From NCBI GenBank assembly GCA_008682415.1, contig VANK01000004.1:124001-188000 (forward strand): a stretch of DNA of 64,000 bases, written 5' to 3'. The translations under genes and the position numbers were made by a program. Below are positions 27,859 through 36,967 of this stretch, one piece after another (position 1 is the first letter of the stretch; every line of letters starts with the position of its first letter). The notes under the pieces are model-generated. The model saw only the letters and a list, made by a program, of their open reading frames with translations. It did not search any database and was not told the DNA's origin. This stretch comes from Acidobacteria bacterium AB60 (GTDB lineage Bacteria; Acidobacteriota; Terriglobia; Terriglobales; Acidobacteriaceae).

Positions 27859-29055
27859 TCAACGGCCCACGCGCCACGGAGAGACATTCGACCACTTGTC
27901 CAATGCGCTCAGCGCCCAGGCATTGCTCTTGTCCGTGTGGCACGACGTGCACGGGTTGGGAATCCCCGACTGCTCCGTCTCCAGGGGCGAGATAAAGCGG
28001 AACGTGTGCGCGGCCACGTAGTTGTCCTTGATCGTCACCTCGATATGCGGCATGTGGCAGGCCACACAATCTGAGCCCGGGCTGTCCGGCGCATGATGCG
28101 TGTGCTCCGCTACCGTCCCCTTCAGGCCGGCGGGATTGTTCTTATTGTGACAGCCCAGGCAAAGAGCATTCCCCTTCTGCATGAGGTTCGACTCGTTCTC
28201 GTTGCTGTGCACCTCGTGGCAATCGAAGCAGCGCAACCCGCGGTGATACATGTTGCTCTGCACAAAATCATTGCCCTGCATGCGATTCTTGTGGGCCGTC
28301 AAGTCGGCAAACTGGTAGAAATCCGCGGTCCCCGGCTTGAGCTCTTCCAGTCTCCAATAGTCCGCGAGCCGCTGCCCCGCGACGTATCCAACCGGCCAGT
28401 CGTAGTAGAGCCCGCCAATCGGGTTCGACAACGGCCGTCCCTGGCTGTGGCACTGAATGCATACGTCATTGCCGCGCACAAAATCGAGCGTCTCCGGGTT
28501 CACAATGTTGGCCTTCGTCGGATGCGCCACATGCTCGCTCCCCGGACCGTGACACTTCTCGCACCCCACGTTCCACTCGGTCACCATCTTGGTGGCGACG
28601 TTGTAGTTCACCGAGTGGCACCCGTCGCACGTAGGCCCGGTGGGCCGGTCTTTGTTCGCCTGCGGATAAAAGGCCAACCACCAGTCGGTCCCCGCCTCCA
28701 CGTGATACGGCAGCCACCTCTTCTTCGCGATGTCCCATTGCGCGGGCAGCGGATAGTATGTGTCGCCCAGCCGCGCGAAGTAGCGCTGCTTGTACCGGCT
28801 GCCGTACACGAATGCCACATCGTCCAAGCTGAACGTTCGCACCTGGCTGGCGCTCACAAAATCTCCCAGAACGGCTTCGGGGTGAACCTTCGGATCGCGC
28901 ACCACGTTGGCCATCCGCGTCTGCTTCCAACCGTTGTACTGCTCTGCATGACACGTCTTACACGCCTCTGACCCCACGTACTGCTGCGCGAAGGCCAGCT
29001 GACACGCGGCGAACAAGACGGCGCTCCACAGGAATGCTGCCGGCACAGGTTTCAT
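27859..29055 (-). CDS. Octaheme c-type cytochrome, secreted
   Basis: A 398-aa periplasmic protein with a signal peptide (residues 1-24, ending LAFAQ) and eight CXXCH heme sites: CKTCH, CDGCH, CEKCH, CIQCH, CFDCH, CLGCH, CVACH and CTSCH. The spacing, with GSEACKTCHAEQY at the N-terminus and CEKCHGPGSEHV in the middle, matches the cytochrome c-554-like multiheme group frequent in Acidobacteria, often joined to TPR repeats; no TPR is present here. I start at ATG 29055, where the signal peptide begins. No oxidoreductase partner is adjacent, so whether it is an electron carrier or an enzyme is open. Heme attachment would need a cytochrome c maturation system elsewhere. Confidence 0.9.
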   Translation of the reverse strand: MKPVPAAFLWSAVLFAACQLAFAQQYVGSEACKTCHAEQYNGWKQTRMANVVRDPKVHPEAVLGDFVSASQVRTFSLDDVAFVYGSRYKQRYFARLGDTYYPLPAQWDIAKKRWLPYHVEAGTDWWLAFYPQANKDRPTGPTCDGCHSVNYNVATKMVTEWNVGCEKCHGPGSEHVAHPTKANIVNPETLDFVRGNDVCIQCHSQGRPLSNPIGGLYYDWPVGYVAGQRLADYWRLEELKPGTADFYQFADLTAHKNRMQGNDFVQSNMYHRGLRCFDCHEVHSNENESNLMQKGNALCLGCHNKNNPAGLKGTVAEHTHHAPDSPGSDCVACHMPHIEVTIKDNYVAAHTFRFISPLETEQSGIPNPCTSCHTDKSNAWALSALDKWSNVSPWRVGR

Positions 29056-29110
29056 AGCTCGGCTCAGAATAGCAGCGAGGCATATGGAAGCTGTCGAAAC
29101 ATCGCGTAAA

Positions 29111-29139
29111 GGAAAAGCCCCCGGCATGCCGGGGGCCTT
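29111..29139 (-). terminator. Intrinsic terminator of clpC
   Basis: Read on the minus strand, AAGGCCCCCGGC and its complement form a near-perfect GC-rich hairpin followed by a T-rich CTTTTCCTTT, 24 bases after the clpC stop. This is the clearest intrinsic terminator in the window. Confidence 0.85.
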
Positions 29140-29162
29140 CAGTTTGGTGCATTTCCTGGTGC

Positions 29163-31628
29163 TTACGCGCTGTACAGCAGAATTCCCGCAGCCTTCTCGT
29201 CGCTGCCTGTATCCTCCGGACGAACTGGCCGATAGTACAGCTGGTTGTTTTCGAGATAGACCTCGAGGAACGCCGGACGATCCGGAATGTGCCCCGCGAT
29301 CAACGCCTCCGACAGTGGATCTTCCACGTACCGCTGCAGAGCGCGGCGCAACGGACGAGCCCCGTAGCTGCGATCCACCAGCGTCTTGTCGAGAATCCAC
29401 TTCTTGGCGTCCTCGGTCACCGAAATCGTGATCGCCTTCTGCGCCAGGTTTGCGTTGAGCTGCTGTACCAGCAGTTCCACGATCTGGATGAGATCCGCAT
29501 CGTTGAGCGACTGGAACAGGATCACCTCGTCGAGACGGTTGAGGAACTCGGGATTGAAGGTCTTCTTGACCTCCTGCTTCACCAGCTCTTCTACTTTCTC
29601 CGTCACCAGGTCGTCGCGATCCGACGCGAAACCCAGCCCCTGCTTCTTCTGCAGATGCCGCGCGCCAATGTTCGACGTCATGATGAGGATCGTGTTCTTG
29701 AAGTCCACCGTGTTGCCCAGTCCATCAGTCAACTGGCCGTCTTCAAACACCTGCAGCAGCAGGTTGAACACATCCGGGTGCGCCTTCTCGATCTCATCCA
29801 GCAGGACCACCGAGTAAGGAGACCGCTTCACGCGTTCCGTGAGTTGGCCGCCCTCCTCGTAGCCCACGTATCCCGGAGGCGAACCAATCAGCTTCGAAAC
29901 CGAGTGCTTTTCCATGAACTCCGACATGTCGAATCGGATCAGCGCCTTGTCGCTCCCGAACAGGAACTGCGCCAGCGTGCGCGCCATCTCCGTCTTGCCC
30001 ACGCCCGTCGGTCCCAGGAACAGGAAGCTGCCGATCGGTCGGTGCGGCGACTTCAAACCAGCACGGCTGCGGCGAATCGCGCGAGCCAAAGCCGAAATCG
30101 CCTTCTCCTGCGAGATCACGCGCTTGTGGAGCTCTTCTTCCACCCGCAGCAGCTTCTGCGTCTCTTCTTCCTTGATGCTGGTCACGGGCACGCCTGTCCA
30201 GCGGCTCACCACGTCCTCAATGTCCTCGCGGCCCACAATGCCCGCCGCCGAATCATCCAGGTGGTACTTGTCGCGCAGCGCCCGCAGCGTCTCCCGCTCC
30301 TTGCGCTCCTCGTCGCTGTAGAACCGCGCCTTCTCGAACTCGTGGTTCGCAATCGCTGAGTCCATGCGGTGAACAATGAACTTGATCCGCTTCTGGACCT
30401 CGGTGATCTCTTCGGGAAGCGAAGTCTGCCGCAGCTTCACGCGAGCACCGGCCTCGTCGATCAAATCAATCGCCTTGTCGGGAAGGAAGCGATCCGGAAT
30501 GTAGCGGTTGGAGTGCGACACCGCAAACTCGATGGCCGCATCCGTGTAGCTCACCGCATGAAACTTTTCGTAGCGGTCCTTGATCCCCATGATGATCTTC
30601 ACGGCATCAGCCTCGTTCGGAGGCGGCACCTTCACCGCCTGGAACCGGCGTTCCAGCGAGCGGTCCTTCTCAATCGACTTGCGATACTCGGCCGGCGTGG
30701 TTGCGCCAATGCACTGAATCTCGCCGCGGCTCAACGCCGGCTTCAGGATGTTCGCGGCGTCCAGCGATCCCTCCGCAGAACCTGCGCCCACCAGCGTATG
30801 CAGCTCGTCGATAAAGATGATGGAGTTCTGATTCTCCATCAGCTCTTTCATAATCGTCTTCAGCCGCTCTTCAAACTGGCCGCGATACTTGGTCCCGGCC
30901 ACAATCAGCGACAGATCCAGTCCCAGCACGCGCTTGTCGGCCAGGAACGTCGGCACCTCGCCATCGGCAATCCGCTGCGCCAGGCCTTCGACAATCGCCG
31001 TCTTGCCCACGCCGGGCTCGCCAATCAGCACCGGATTGTTCTTGGTGCGGCGGCACAGAATCTGGATCACGCGCTCCAACTCGCCGTCGCGGCCCACCAG
31101 CGGATCCAGTTGCCCATCCATGGCGGCCTGCGTCAGGTCGCGGCTGAACTCCGCCAGCAAACTCGACTCCCGCTGCCGCTGCTGCGCCGGAGCCTTCTCC
31201 TGCGTCACCCGCGCCAGCTCATCGCGAATCTGCGCCAGCTTCAGCCCGCGCTCCTGCAAAATCTCTGAGGCAAAGCACTTCTCTTCCCGCAGCAAACCTA
31301 AAAGTAGGTGCTCCGTCCCAATATGCTTGTGTCCCAGCCGTTCTGCTTCCTCCGCCGCATACGCCAGCACCCGCTTGCACTCGTTCGAAAGCGGCAGATC
31401 CACCGACGTCGAAACCTTCTCGCGAATGGTGGTGTGCGCCTCAATCTGCTTGCGGATGGACTCCACCGAGGCATGCGAGCGCAGAAAACGGTTGGTAAGC
31501 GCCTTGTCCTCGCGCAGCAGACCCAGCAACAGGTGCTCGGTCTCAATATAGGGCGAGCCAAACTGGCTGGCCTCGTACCGCGCGAAGAAGATCACGCGCC
31601 GTGCCTTCTCCGTATAGCGTTCGAACAT
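29163..31628 (-). CDS. clpC: ATP-dependent Clp protease ATPase subunit ClpC
   Basis: An 821-aa HSP100 unfoldase that feeds substrates to ClpP. The ATG at 31628 follows GGGAGA at normal spacing, and the protein then begins [17 protein letters not shown], the standard ClpC opening. Two Clp_N repeats (about 5-70 and 80-145) precede AAA module 1 with Walker A GEPGVGKT (203-210), then a UVR-type coiled middle (about 420-455), which distinguishes ClpC from ClpA and ClpB. AAA module 2 has Walker A GPTGVGKT (539-546). The C-terminal D2 small domain is complete. mcsA, mcsB and ctsR are not adjacent, so it is not the Firmicutes-type operon. A terminator follows and 354 bases of untranslated DNA precede it. 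Confidence 0.97.
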   Translation of the reverse strand: MFERYTEKARRVIFFARYEASQFGSPYIETEHLLLGLLREDKALTNRFLRSHASVESIRKQIEAHTTIREKVSTSVDLPLSNECKRVLAYAAEEAERLGHKHIGTEHLLLGLLREEKCFASEILQERGLKLAQIRDELARVTQEKAPAQQRQRESSLLAEFSRDLTQAAMDGQLDPLVGRDGELERVIQILCRRTKNNPVLIGEPGVGKTAIVEGLAQRIADGEVPTFLADKRVLGLDLSLIVAGTKYRGQFEERLKTIMKELMENQNSIIFIDELHTLVGAGSAEGSLDAANILKPALSRGEIQCIGATTPAEYRKSIEKDRSLERRFQAVKVPPPNEADAVKIIMGIKDRYEKFHAVSYTDAAIEFAVSHSNRYIPDRFLPDKAIDLIDEAGARVKLRQTSLPEEITEVQKRIKFIVHRMDSAIANHEFEKARFYSDEERKERETLRALRDKYHLDDSAAGIVGREDIEDVVSRWTGVPVTSIKEEETQKLLRVEEELHKRVISQEKAISALARAIRRSRAGLKSPHRPIGSFLFLGPTGVGKTEMARTLAQFLFGSDKALIRFDMSEFMEKHSVSKLIGSPPGYVGYEEGGQLTERVKRSPYSVVLLDEIEKAHPDVFNLLLQVFEDGQLTDGLGNTVDFKNTILIMTSNIGARHLQKKQGLGFASDRDDLVTEKVEELVKQEVKKTFNPEFLNRLDEVILFQSLNDADLIQIVELLVQQLNANLAQKAITISVTEDAKKWILDKTLVDRSYGARPLRRALQRYVEDPLSEALIAGHIPDRPAFLEVYLENNQLYYRPVRPEDTGSDEKAAGILLYSA

Positions 31629-31982
31629 CTGATTCTCCCTTATCAGGCCAACGGCGGCAGTAGCGGTCCGCTTGTCAAACAATCCCGGCTTCGGCTCTGC
31701 TGCCCTTACGCCTGTGTCACACCATGCTGGCTGAGGCGAATTCGGAAAAGATCGTTCCTGCCTCAGAACAGCTCTCAAGGATGGTTCCGGAAGGTTATCC
31801 GATCGCCTTGAGCATGGAACGCTCGCTTCTCGCGAGTATCCCGCCCCTCGGCTCCCATCCACAATTCCCAGCCTGGTGGGGTTGAATACCCAGGCCGTGT
31901 TACCCCCAATTAATACTTAAGACTCATTTCGGCCCCGGAATGCTGCTTTTTTCGCCCCCGGCTGCCAACCGAACCTTCCCTT
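31629..31982. other. Gene-free spacer upstream of clpC
   Basis: The 354 bases between the clpC start and the lolD-like stop hold no convincing gene. It must carry the clpC promoter, since the next gene upstream has ended. A locally AT-rich stretch near 31908-31925 (minus strand TTAAGTATTAATTGG) could hold a -10 element, but no matching -35 was evident. Confidence 0.5.
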
Positions 31983-32735
31983 TCAACCACTTGCGGACGT
32001 CAGGCGTCCGCCTTCCAGGCGCATCACCCGGGTGCATCGTGCCGCCAGCTCCGTGTTATGCGTGACCATAACGGACGTTAGACCGTAGTCCCCGTGAATA
32101 CGTTGTAAAAGAGCAAACACCTGGTTCGCGGTGCCCGCATCCAGGTCGCCTGTCGGCTCATCGGCCAGCAGCAGCCGCGGCCGGTTCACCAGCGCCCGCG
32201 CCAGCGCCACCCGCTGCTGCTCCCCGCCCGATAGCTCCCCGGGCCGGTGATCGCGCCGCTCCTCAAGACCCACCTCCCGCAGCCAGTTGGCCGCCACCGT
32301 CAGCGCCTCGCGCCGCGGTTGACCGGCCGCCAGCAGCGGCATCGCCACGTTCTCCTCCGCCGTAAACTCCGGCAGCAGGTAGTGAAACTGCCAAACGTAG
32401 CCAATCTCGCGATTTCGAAAAGTGGCCGCTTGCCTGGGAGAAAGGGTTGCCACGTTGATTGAGGCGCAGTATACCGTCCCGGCGGAAGGCGCATCAAGAG
32501 CACCAAGGATGTGCAAAAGCGTGCTCTTTCCTGCCCCTGACTGCCCAACAATCGCCACCAACTCGCCGCGCTCCACCCGAAAATCCAGGTGCTGAAACAG
32601 CGTCAGCGCTCCGCGCGCCGTGCGATAGGTCTTCTCGAGATCCCGGACCTCGATTACCGGAGACTCCGGCGCCCGCACATCGGCCTCCCCCGATAACCCG
32701 GAAACCTGAGCAGCCCCTGAAAAATTCTCCGTCAT
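31983..32735 (-). CDS. ABC transporter ATP-binding protein, LolD/MacB type
   Basis: A 250-aa ATPase. Walker A is GQSGAGKST, the signature is [15 protein letters not shown], and Walker B is [12 protein letters not shown], which is the exact LolD/MacB/FtsE-group form. VTHNTELA holds the switch His. These ATPases drive mechanotransmission transporters, such as lipoprotein release from the inner membrane. The ATG at 32735 is preferred. The usual lolC/lolE permease is not on either side: upstream is a divergent unrelated membrane gene and downstream is clpC. The permease is therefore elsewhere or the gene is an orphan. Confidence 0.88.
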   Translation of the reverse strand: MTENFSGAAQVSGLSGEADVRAPESPVIEVRDLEKTYRTARGALTLFQHLDFRVERGELVAIVGQSGAGKSTLLHILGALDAPSAGTVYCASINVATLSPRQAATFRNREIGYVWQFHYLLPEFTAEENVAMPLLAAGQPRREALTVAANWLREVGLEERRDHRPGELSGGEQQRVALARALVNRPRLLLADEPTGDLDAGTANQVFALLQRIHGDYGLTSVMVTHNTELAARCTRVMRLEGGRLTSASG

Positions 32736-32876
32736 CCGTAAACGGTATTCTACCCGCTTCCAGTGCGAGGTGATTCGGATCACTTCACGCTGGATCCTCC
32801 CAGGTACCTGCCCGCCGCCTAATCACTGCACGCCCCCGCGCCTTCCTGCTAGCGTCCTCACCAGAGAATCAACCCC

Positions 32877-33500
32877 TTGAAGATCGCCAGGTTCGTCGCC
32901 CTGTTCACGCTGGCCTTTCTCGGCTTCTCCTCGCTCGCCGGAGGGATCCCCCTCATCCTCGATCCCAGCGGCGCCATCCTGTATATGCCCCTCAGCCTGC
33001 TGCGGCACTCCCCCTTTTCCAAGTTCCTGATTCCCGGGATCCTGCTCGCAACCTGCAACGGCGCGCTGAGCCTGCTCGCCTTCGACGCCGTACAGCTCCG
33101 CTGGAGCTGCCGCGGGAACCTCGTCACCCTGCAGGGATTCGTGATCGCCGGGTGGGTCACCATCGAAGTCCTCTACCTGCGCGTCATCGCCTGGCCGCAC
33201 TGGGTTTACTGGGCCACCGGCGCGTCCTCATCGGCTGCGGCCTTGTTCTTCGCACCGCCAGGCCCGCGCCCCCCGGCCAAAACCTATGAACCGTCAAGAA
33301 CAGTGCGCCGCGCCGCTGGCAAACCAGCGCCCTTTGCGCCCGAAATAAAGTCATCCCCTTCCCAGCCGATGGGCTCAGAGGGAGATGTTCAATGCGTAGA
33401 TGCTGCGCTTTCCTGCTGGGATCCCTCACTGTGCTCGCCGGCACCACCCTTTTCGGACAGAGCTTCGGCCAACGCTTCCGTTCCCACAACCTCGAGATGA
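32877..33500 (+). CDS. Small multi-pass membrane protein, unknown function, with atypical C-terminal tail
   Basis: The first about 125 residues contain four hydrophobic segments and the block LILDPSGAILYMPLSLL followed by LIPGILLATCNG, which I recall from a family of uncharacterised four-helix membrane proteins about 130-150 residues long. It starts at TTG 32877. After the last helix (about residue 125) the frame continues for some 80 low-complexity Pro/Ser/Ala-rich residues and overlaps the next gene by 109 bases. The tail is probably not part of the ancestral protein, for example after loss of the original stop by a frameshift. Confidence 0.6.
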   Translation: MKIARFVALFTLAFLGFSSLAGGIPLILDPSGAILYMPLSLLRHSPFSKFLIPGILLATCNGALSLLAFDAVQLRWSCRGNLVTLQGFVIAGWVTIEVLYLRVIAWPHWVYWATGASSSAAALFFAPPGPRPPAKTYEPSRTVRRAAGKPAPFAPEIKSSPSQPMGSEGDVQCVDAALSCWDPSLCSPAPPFSDRASANASVPTTSR

Positions 33501-34222
33501 GCCGCCTCCAGCCCGCGCTCATCTCCCCGCTCGTCGGATCCGATCCGCGCCTCCTGCAATACGTTCGCTTCTCCGTCTCCCACCAGTTCTCTGCCTCCGG
33601 GGCGGAAACCCTCAATTGGGGGAATTGCCGTGGCGCCGGCGTCATCCTCCTCCGCCGCTTCGAGCTCGATTGGGCGCCCCCGCTCTACCTGCAGCATTAC
33701 GGCCGCGGCGCCGACGGCTGGGGCGACACCTCCGCCCTGCTCAAGGTCCGCCTCGCCTCCGCCAACGCCGAATCCGGGAACTTCGCCGTCTCCGCCATCG
33801 CCGCCCGCACCTTCGCCACCGGCAGCCACAAGAACGGCGCCCTCACCGGCAGCTACACCCCCACCCTCGCCGCCGCCTGGGCCCATCAGCACTTCGATGT
33901 CATCGCTTCGCTCGGCGCTACCCTGCCGGCCGCCCGCGTCACCGCCCAGGGCCGAACCATTGCCTGGAACACCACCGCCCAGCTTCACGCCACACGCGCG
34001 CTCTGGTTGGAACTGGGCAATAACGCCACCTTCTACAAAGGCGGCAGTCACGATGGCTCCCTGCAGAACTTCCTCACCCCGGGTGCCTTCTATGTCTTGC
34101 GCAAAAACCACGCCAGCGCGCTTCAGCCCACCTTCATCCTCGACGCCGGCATGCAGATCGCCACCTCGGGCTTCCACACTTACAACCACAACCTCATCAC
34201 CGAGGTGCGCATCCTCTTCTGA
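33392..34222 (+). CDS. Exported protein, possible outer-membrane beta-barrel, unknown function
   Basis: A 276-aa protein with a signal peptide (residues 1-23, LLGSLTVLAGTTLFGQ). The rest alternates short polar and hydrophobic stretches rich in aromatic and small residues and ends in VRILF, the kind of C-terminal strand seen in outer-membrane proteins. Segments such as VRLASANAESGNFAVSAIA and ELGNNATFYKGG read like barrel strands of the transporter/phenol-degradation-like group. No enzyme motif is seen. The ATG at 33392 has AGAGGGAG nearby. It is probably translated independently of the overlapping membrane gene. Confidence 0.6.
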   Translation: MRRCCAFLLGSLTVLAGTTLFGQSFGQRFRSHNLEMSRLQPALISPLVGSDPRLLQYVRFSVSHQFSASGAETLNWGNCRGAGVILLRRFELDWAPPLYLQHYGRGADGWGDTSALLKVRLASANAESGNFAVSAIAARTFATGSHKNGALTGSYTPTLAAAWAHQHFDVIASLGATLPAARVTAQGRTIAWNTTAQLHATRALWLELGNNATFYKGGSHDGSLQNFLTPGAFYVLRKNHASALQPTFILDAGMQIATSGFHTYNHNLITEVRILF

Positions 34223-34267
34223 CCCGCGGCCCCAGCCCTCCTGAGGCGCTCAGATACTCAAAGCCGC

Positions 34268-34753
34268 TCAGTACTCGATCTTGTTCGGGCTCGCAATCCA
34301 CGCCGCAAAACTCGTCCAGCCTTCGTCGCGCAGCAACTGCGTGGCCGGCAGGGCCCGCTCCGCCTGCGGCTTGCGAAACTCGGCGTATAAGAAGGCGTCG
34401 TCAAACCCGGCCCGCGCCGCATCCCCGGCCGAGCATGCATAGAACACCCGCTCCAACCGCGCCCAGTACGATGCTGCCAGGCACATTGGACACGGCTCGC
34501 AGCTCGTGTACAGGTCGCACCCGTCCAGCACAAACGTGTTCAGCTCCCGGCATGCAGCGCGGATCGCCACCACCTCGGCGTGTGCCGTGGCATCGTTCGT
34601 GGCCGTCACTCCATTGGCGCCCTCGCCCACAATCCGGCCGTCCCGCACCACCACCGCTCCAAACGGCCCGCCCCGCCCCGTCCGCACGTTCTCGGTTGCC
34701 AGCGCGATCGCACGGCGCAAAAACTCAGGATTGGGCGCAGAATTCGTGGCCAA
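34268..34753 (-). CDS. Nucleoside/base deaminase, guanine-deaminase-like
   Basis: A 161-aa cytidine-deaminase-superfamily enzyme. The zinc and catalytic motifs are AHAEVVAIR (His and the proton-shuttle Glu) and CEPCPMC (two Cys ligands). The C-terminal AGFDDAFLYAEFRKP and the final IEY strongly resemble Bacillus-type guanine deaminase, which converts guanine to xanthine, rather than tRNA adenosine deaminase. The likely start is TTG 34753, which has AAGGA seven bases upstream and gives the usual length; GTG 34780 is an alternative. It lies 98 bases after a MocA-like gene on the same strand; molybdenum-cofactor maturation and purine breakdown often go together. Confidence 0.82.
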   Translation of the reverse strand: MATNSAPNPEFLRRAIALATENVRTGRGGPFGAVVVRDGRIVGEGANGVTATNDATAHAEVVAIRAACRELNTFVLDGCDLYTSCEPCPMCLAASYWARLERVFYACSAGDAARAGFDDAFLYAEFRKPQAERALPATQLLRDEGWTSFAAWIASPNKIEY

Positions 34754-34851
34754 AGGAAGAGTCCTTCTGAAAGATTGCACTTCCGCCGAAGCGATAAAGC
34801 CAGTATGGCACTCGGCCTTGGCCCTTGGTACTCGGCCCTCGGCCCTGTTCC

Positions 34852-35433
34852 CTAGCCTCCCAGTCGCAACAAATCCTCCGGCCGATCAACGTCCTCCTCG
34901 CCCCCCGGAAACGCCACCTCCATCACCGCACACGATGCATCCATCAGGATCCGGCGCGCCCCGGTATCCCCCTGCAGCGTGCGCAGCCGCGGAAAAACAC
35001 TACGCGGAAACACCGCCGGCGTGCCCACTGTCCCTCCATACGCCGACGCCACCATGGCCGGTCCCGTAAACGCCGCAAGCAACGCCGACACATGCGCCGC
35101 CGTCAGCCGCGGCTGATCGCAGGTGAGTAGAAGCACGCCCTCCGCCTCGGGAAACCTGTCCTCCACCACTTCCATCCCCGCGCAGATCGAGCTGGCGATC
35201 CCTTGCTCCCAATCCTGGTTGAAACAGGGCACAGCCGCCTCCCCGAGCACCTGCGGGACAATCGCGCGAAACCCCGCCCCCAGCACCACAATCGCCGGCC
35301 GCTCCGCGCCGCCCTCCTGCGCCGCGCGAATGGCCCGCGCCAGCAGCGTTCGGCCCTCGTACTCCACCAGTTGCTTCGCCCGTCCCAGCCGCGTGCTCGC
35401 CCCCGCCGCCAGAACAATCGCCGGAACATTCAT
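34852..35433 (-). CDS. MocA/MobA-like NTP transferase for molybdenum cofactor
   Basis: A 193-aa nucleotidyltransferase of the molybdopterin cytidylyltransferase type. The N-terminal LAAGASTRLGRAKQLVEY is the nucleotide-binding loop with the LGxxKQL form typical of MocA; the GlxxGxSxR form is absent. LLLTCDQPRLTAAHV holds the metal-binding Asp, and QGDTGARRIL and EDVDRPEDLL are conserved late motifs. MocA makes the cytosine-dinucleotide cofactor needed by xanthine-dehydrogenase-family enzymes, and such an operon lies 8 kb away at 43830-51327. The ATG at 35433 is clear. Confidence 0.85.
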   Translation of the reverse strand: MNVPAIVLAAGASTRLGRAKQLVEYEGRTLLARAIRAAQEGGAERPAIVVLGAGFRAIVPQVLGEAAVPCFNQDWEQGIASSICAGMEVVEDRFPEAEGVLLLTCDQPRLTAAHVSALLAAFTGPAMVASAYGGTVGTPAVFPRSVFPRLRTLQGDTGARRILMDASCAVMEVAFPGGEEDVDRPEDLLRLGG

Positions 35434-35884
35434 GGCCCAAGTCTAGTCCCAGAGTCGAGTGAGGCGAAGCGTACGCTCCCCGCCGTTTCGCCACGCGTAA
35501 GCTCACCGAATCGGCTCTGCATTCTTCAACAATCCGTCGCTCACCGGCGCCCTCTCCAGCCCATCCAACACATTGGACGTGGGCGCGCCGTCACTTCTTC
35601 CCTCGGTCACGCGCGAGTGCCTGGTCACGCCATCGTGACAGCGGCAGCGAACCCGGGAAGACGCAACCTAAGGGGGACCGCCATGACGACCCTGGCGTTC
35701 GGGCCCTCGATAGCCATCGTTCCCGGTACCGGCTTCACCCCGGTCCGGAGTCGCCCGAGATCCTTTCTCGCCGCGGAGGAGATCGTCCCGATCCTCTGCT
35801 TCGTATCAACCACCAATCGGGCCTCCCACGTAGGTGCGAGTTGCCTCCGGCACACTCCCGCGGCAACTCGTCGAGGAGGATGAA
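35434..35884. other. Gene-poor spacer with one possible small ORF
   Basis: These 451 bases hold no recognised gene. One small plus-strand ORF at 35683-35883 (66 codons) is preceded by AAGGGGG at good distance and ends one base before the next gene's ATG. Its product (starting MTTLAFGPSIAIVPG) matches nothing I know, so it may be a leader peptide or chance. Confidence 0.35.
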
Positions 35885-36448
35885 ATGTCATACCCACTGC
35901 TCAAAACAGCCGCCCGAGCTGCGGCATTCGTCGGCCTGCTGTTGCTGTCACCGGGCCTTGCACCGGCGCAGAACGCCGACTCTTCCGATATCAACCAACT
36001 GCTCAACGAAATCAAAACGCATGCTGTGCTCGCCGAGGACGATGCGCAGACACTGGATGCCTATACCCGTTCCAACACCTCCACCGAGTCGCACGCCGAT
36101 CGGCTCCGGCAAGTGAAAGTACACACCAACGACCTGATCGAGGACTTCAACCGGATGAAGGAGCTCCGGCCCTTTGGCTCCCCCTGGCAACAGGAGGCCA
36201 TCGATCGCATCCAGCCCCTCCTGCAGCAGATGTCTAGCCACCTGCGGGCCACCCTCAACTACTACAAAGAAAATCGGCACCTGGTTCAGATGCCGCCCTA
36301 TCGCAGCTACATCAAATCCAACCGCCAATACATCACCAGAGCGACTCGCCTGATCTCCGACTTCGTCGCCTACGGACAGGCCCGGGCGGACATGGATGCC
36401 CTCGGAAAAAGCCTGCCCCTTCCCACCCCGGCTACCGAAATCCCGTGA
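35885..36448 (+). CDS. Exported helical protein of unknown function
   Basis: A 187-aa protein with a signal peptide (residues 1-28, AAFVGLLLLSPGLAPAQ). The mature part is almost wholly helical and charged: heptad-like stretches around LLNEIKTHAVLAEDDAQTL and RLRQVKVHTNDLIEDFNRM suggest a four-helix bundle in the periplasm. The ATG at 35885 follows GAGGAGG directly, which fixes the start. No catalytic or metal motif is evident. I recall similar short hypothetical proteins in Acidobacteria. Confidence 0.7.
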   Translation: MSYPLLKTAARAAAFVGLLLLSPGLAPAQNADSSDINQLLNEIKTHAVLAEDDAQTLDAYTRSNTSTESHADRLRQVKVHTNDLIEDFNRMKELRPFGSPWQQEAIDRIQPLLQQMSSHLRATLNYYKENRHLVQMPPYRSYIKSNRQYITRATRLISDFVAYGQARADMDALGKSLPLPTPATEIP

Positions 36449-36518
36449 TGCCCTTCGCGATGATGCGCCCGCAGGGACGCATCATCGCCCTCCTCCCGTC
36501 GCCTCCCTCCCCATGCCT

Positions 36519-36614
36519 TCCTGAACTCGGCACCTTTGTTCTTACTGAAACCGACCCCTCCCCGATGTTTTCCTGAACGCGCTCCGTTGTCTTCCTGAAC
36601 GAAGTGAAGGATCC
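36519..36614. repeat. Three copies of TCCTGAAC, last one part of a longer dispersed-type element
   Basis: TCCTGAAC occurs at 36519, 36571 and 36593 in the spacer. The last copy extends to TCCTGAACGAAGTGAAGGATCC, an imperfect hairpin resembling short elements that I recall recurring between acidobacterial genes. Whether it is truly dispersed cannot be tested in one window. Confidence 0.4.
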
Positions 36615-36717
36615 GCGGTTGTTGTCCCTCCCACACTCCCCCCTGTTCCCTCTTCCCTGTACCGTTCCCCCCAACCTGCCGATAAGTCCTCAAAGAGACC
36701 AAACCGAGGTGGCCAGC

Positions 36718-36906
36718 ATGCGCTCCTACTGGAAAGAATTCACCGTGGAAGAACAACACGGCAGCCGGATCGTCCGCCGCACCGTGCAGATCGCCGTCTA
36801 CCCCGTCCTCCGCTGGTCCGACAGCCTCGGCATCTACCACCACCTGACTCTATTCGCATCCGACCTCGACTGGCTCTCCAAGATGCGCATCTCGGTCGCC
36901 GACTAG
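36718..36906 (+). CDS. Small hypothetical protein
   Basis: A 62-aa protein starting at ATG 36718 with GAGGT upstream. It is moderately basic with no signal peptide or membrane segment: MRSYWKEFTVEEQ and HHLTLFASDLDWL are notable. I do not recognise it. Codon use looks coding-like, and it is followed by a short tandem repeat and the amidase gene. Confidence 0.5.
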   Translation: MRSYWKEFTVEEQHGSRIVRRTVQIAVYPVLRWSDSLGIYHHLTLFASDLDWLSKMRISVAD

Positions 36907-36931
36907 CAGCCCCCTCGTCCTCGTCTCTCGC

Positions 36932-36955
36932 CCTATTCCCTATTCCCTATTCCCT
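36932..36955. repeat. Tandem repeat, CCTATTC three times
   Basis: A pyrimidine-rich 7-bp unit is repeated three times plus a partial copy, 13 bases before the amidase start. Similar CCCTGTTCCCT tracts occur at about 34845 and 36645, so this kind of low-complexity spacer recurs in the region. Copy number could vary between strains. Confidence 0.75.
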
Positions 36956-36967
36956 TAAAATCGTCCC

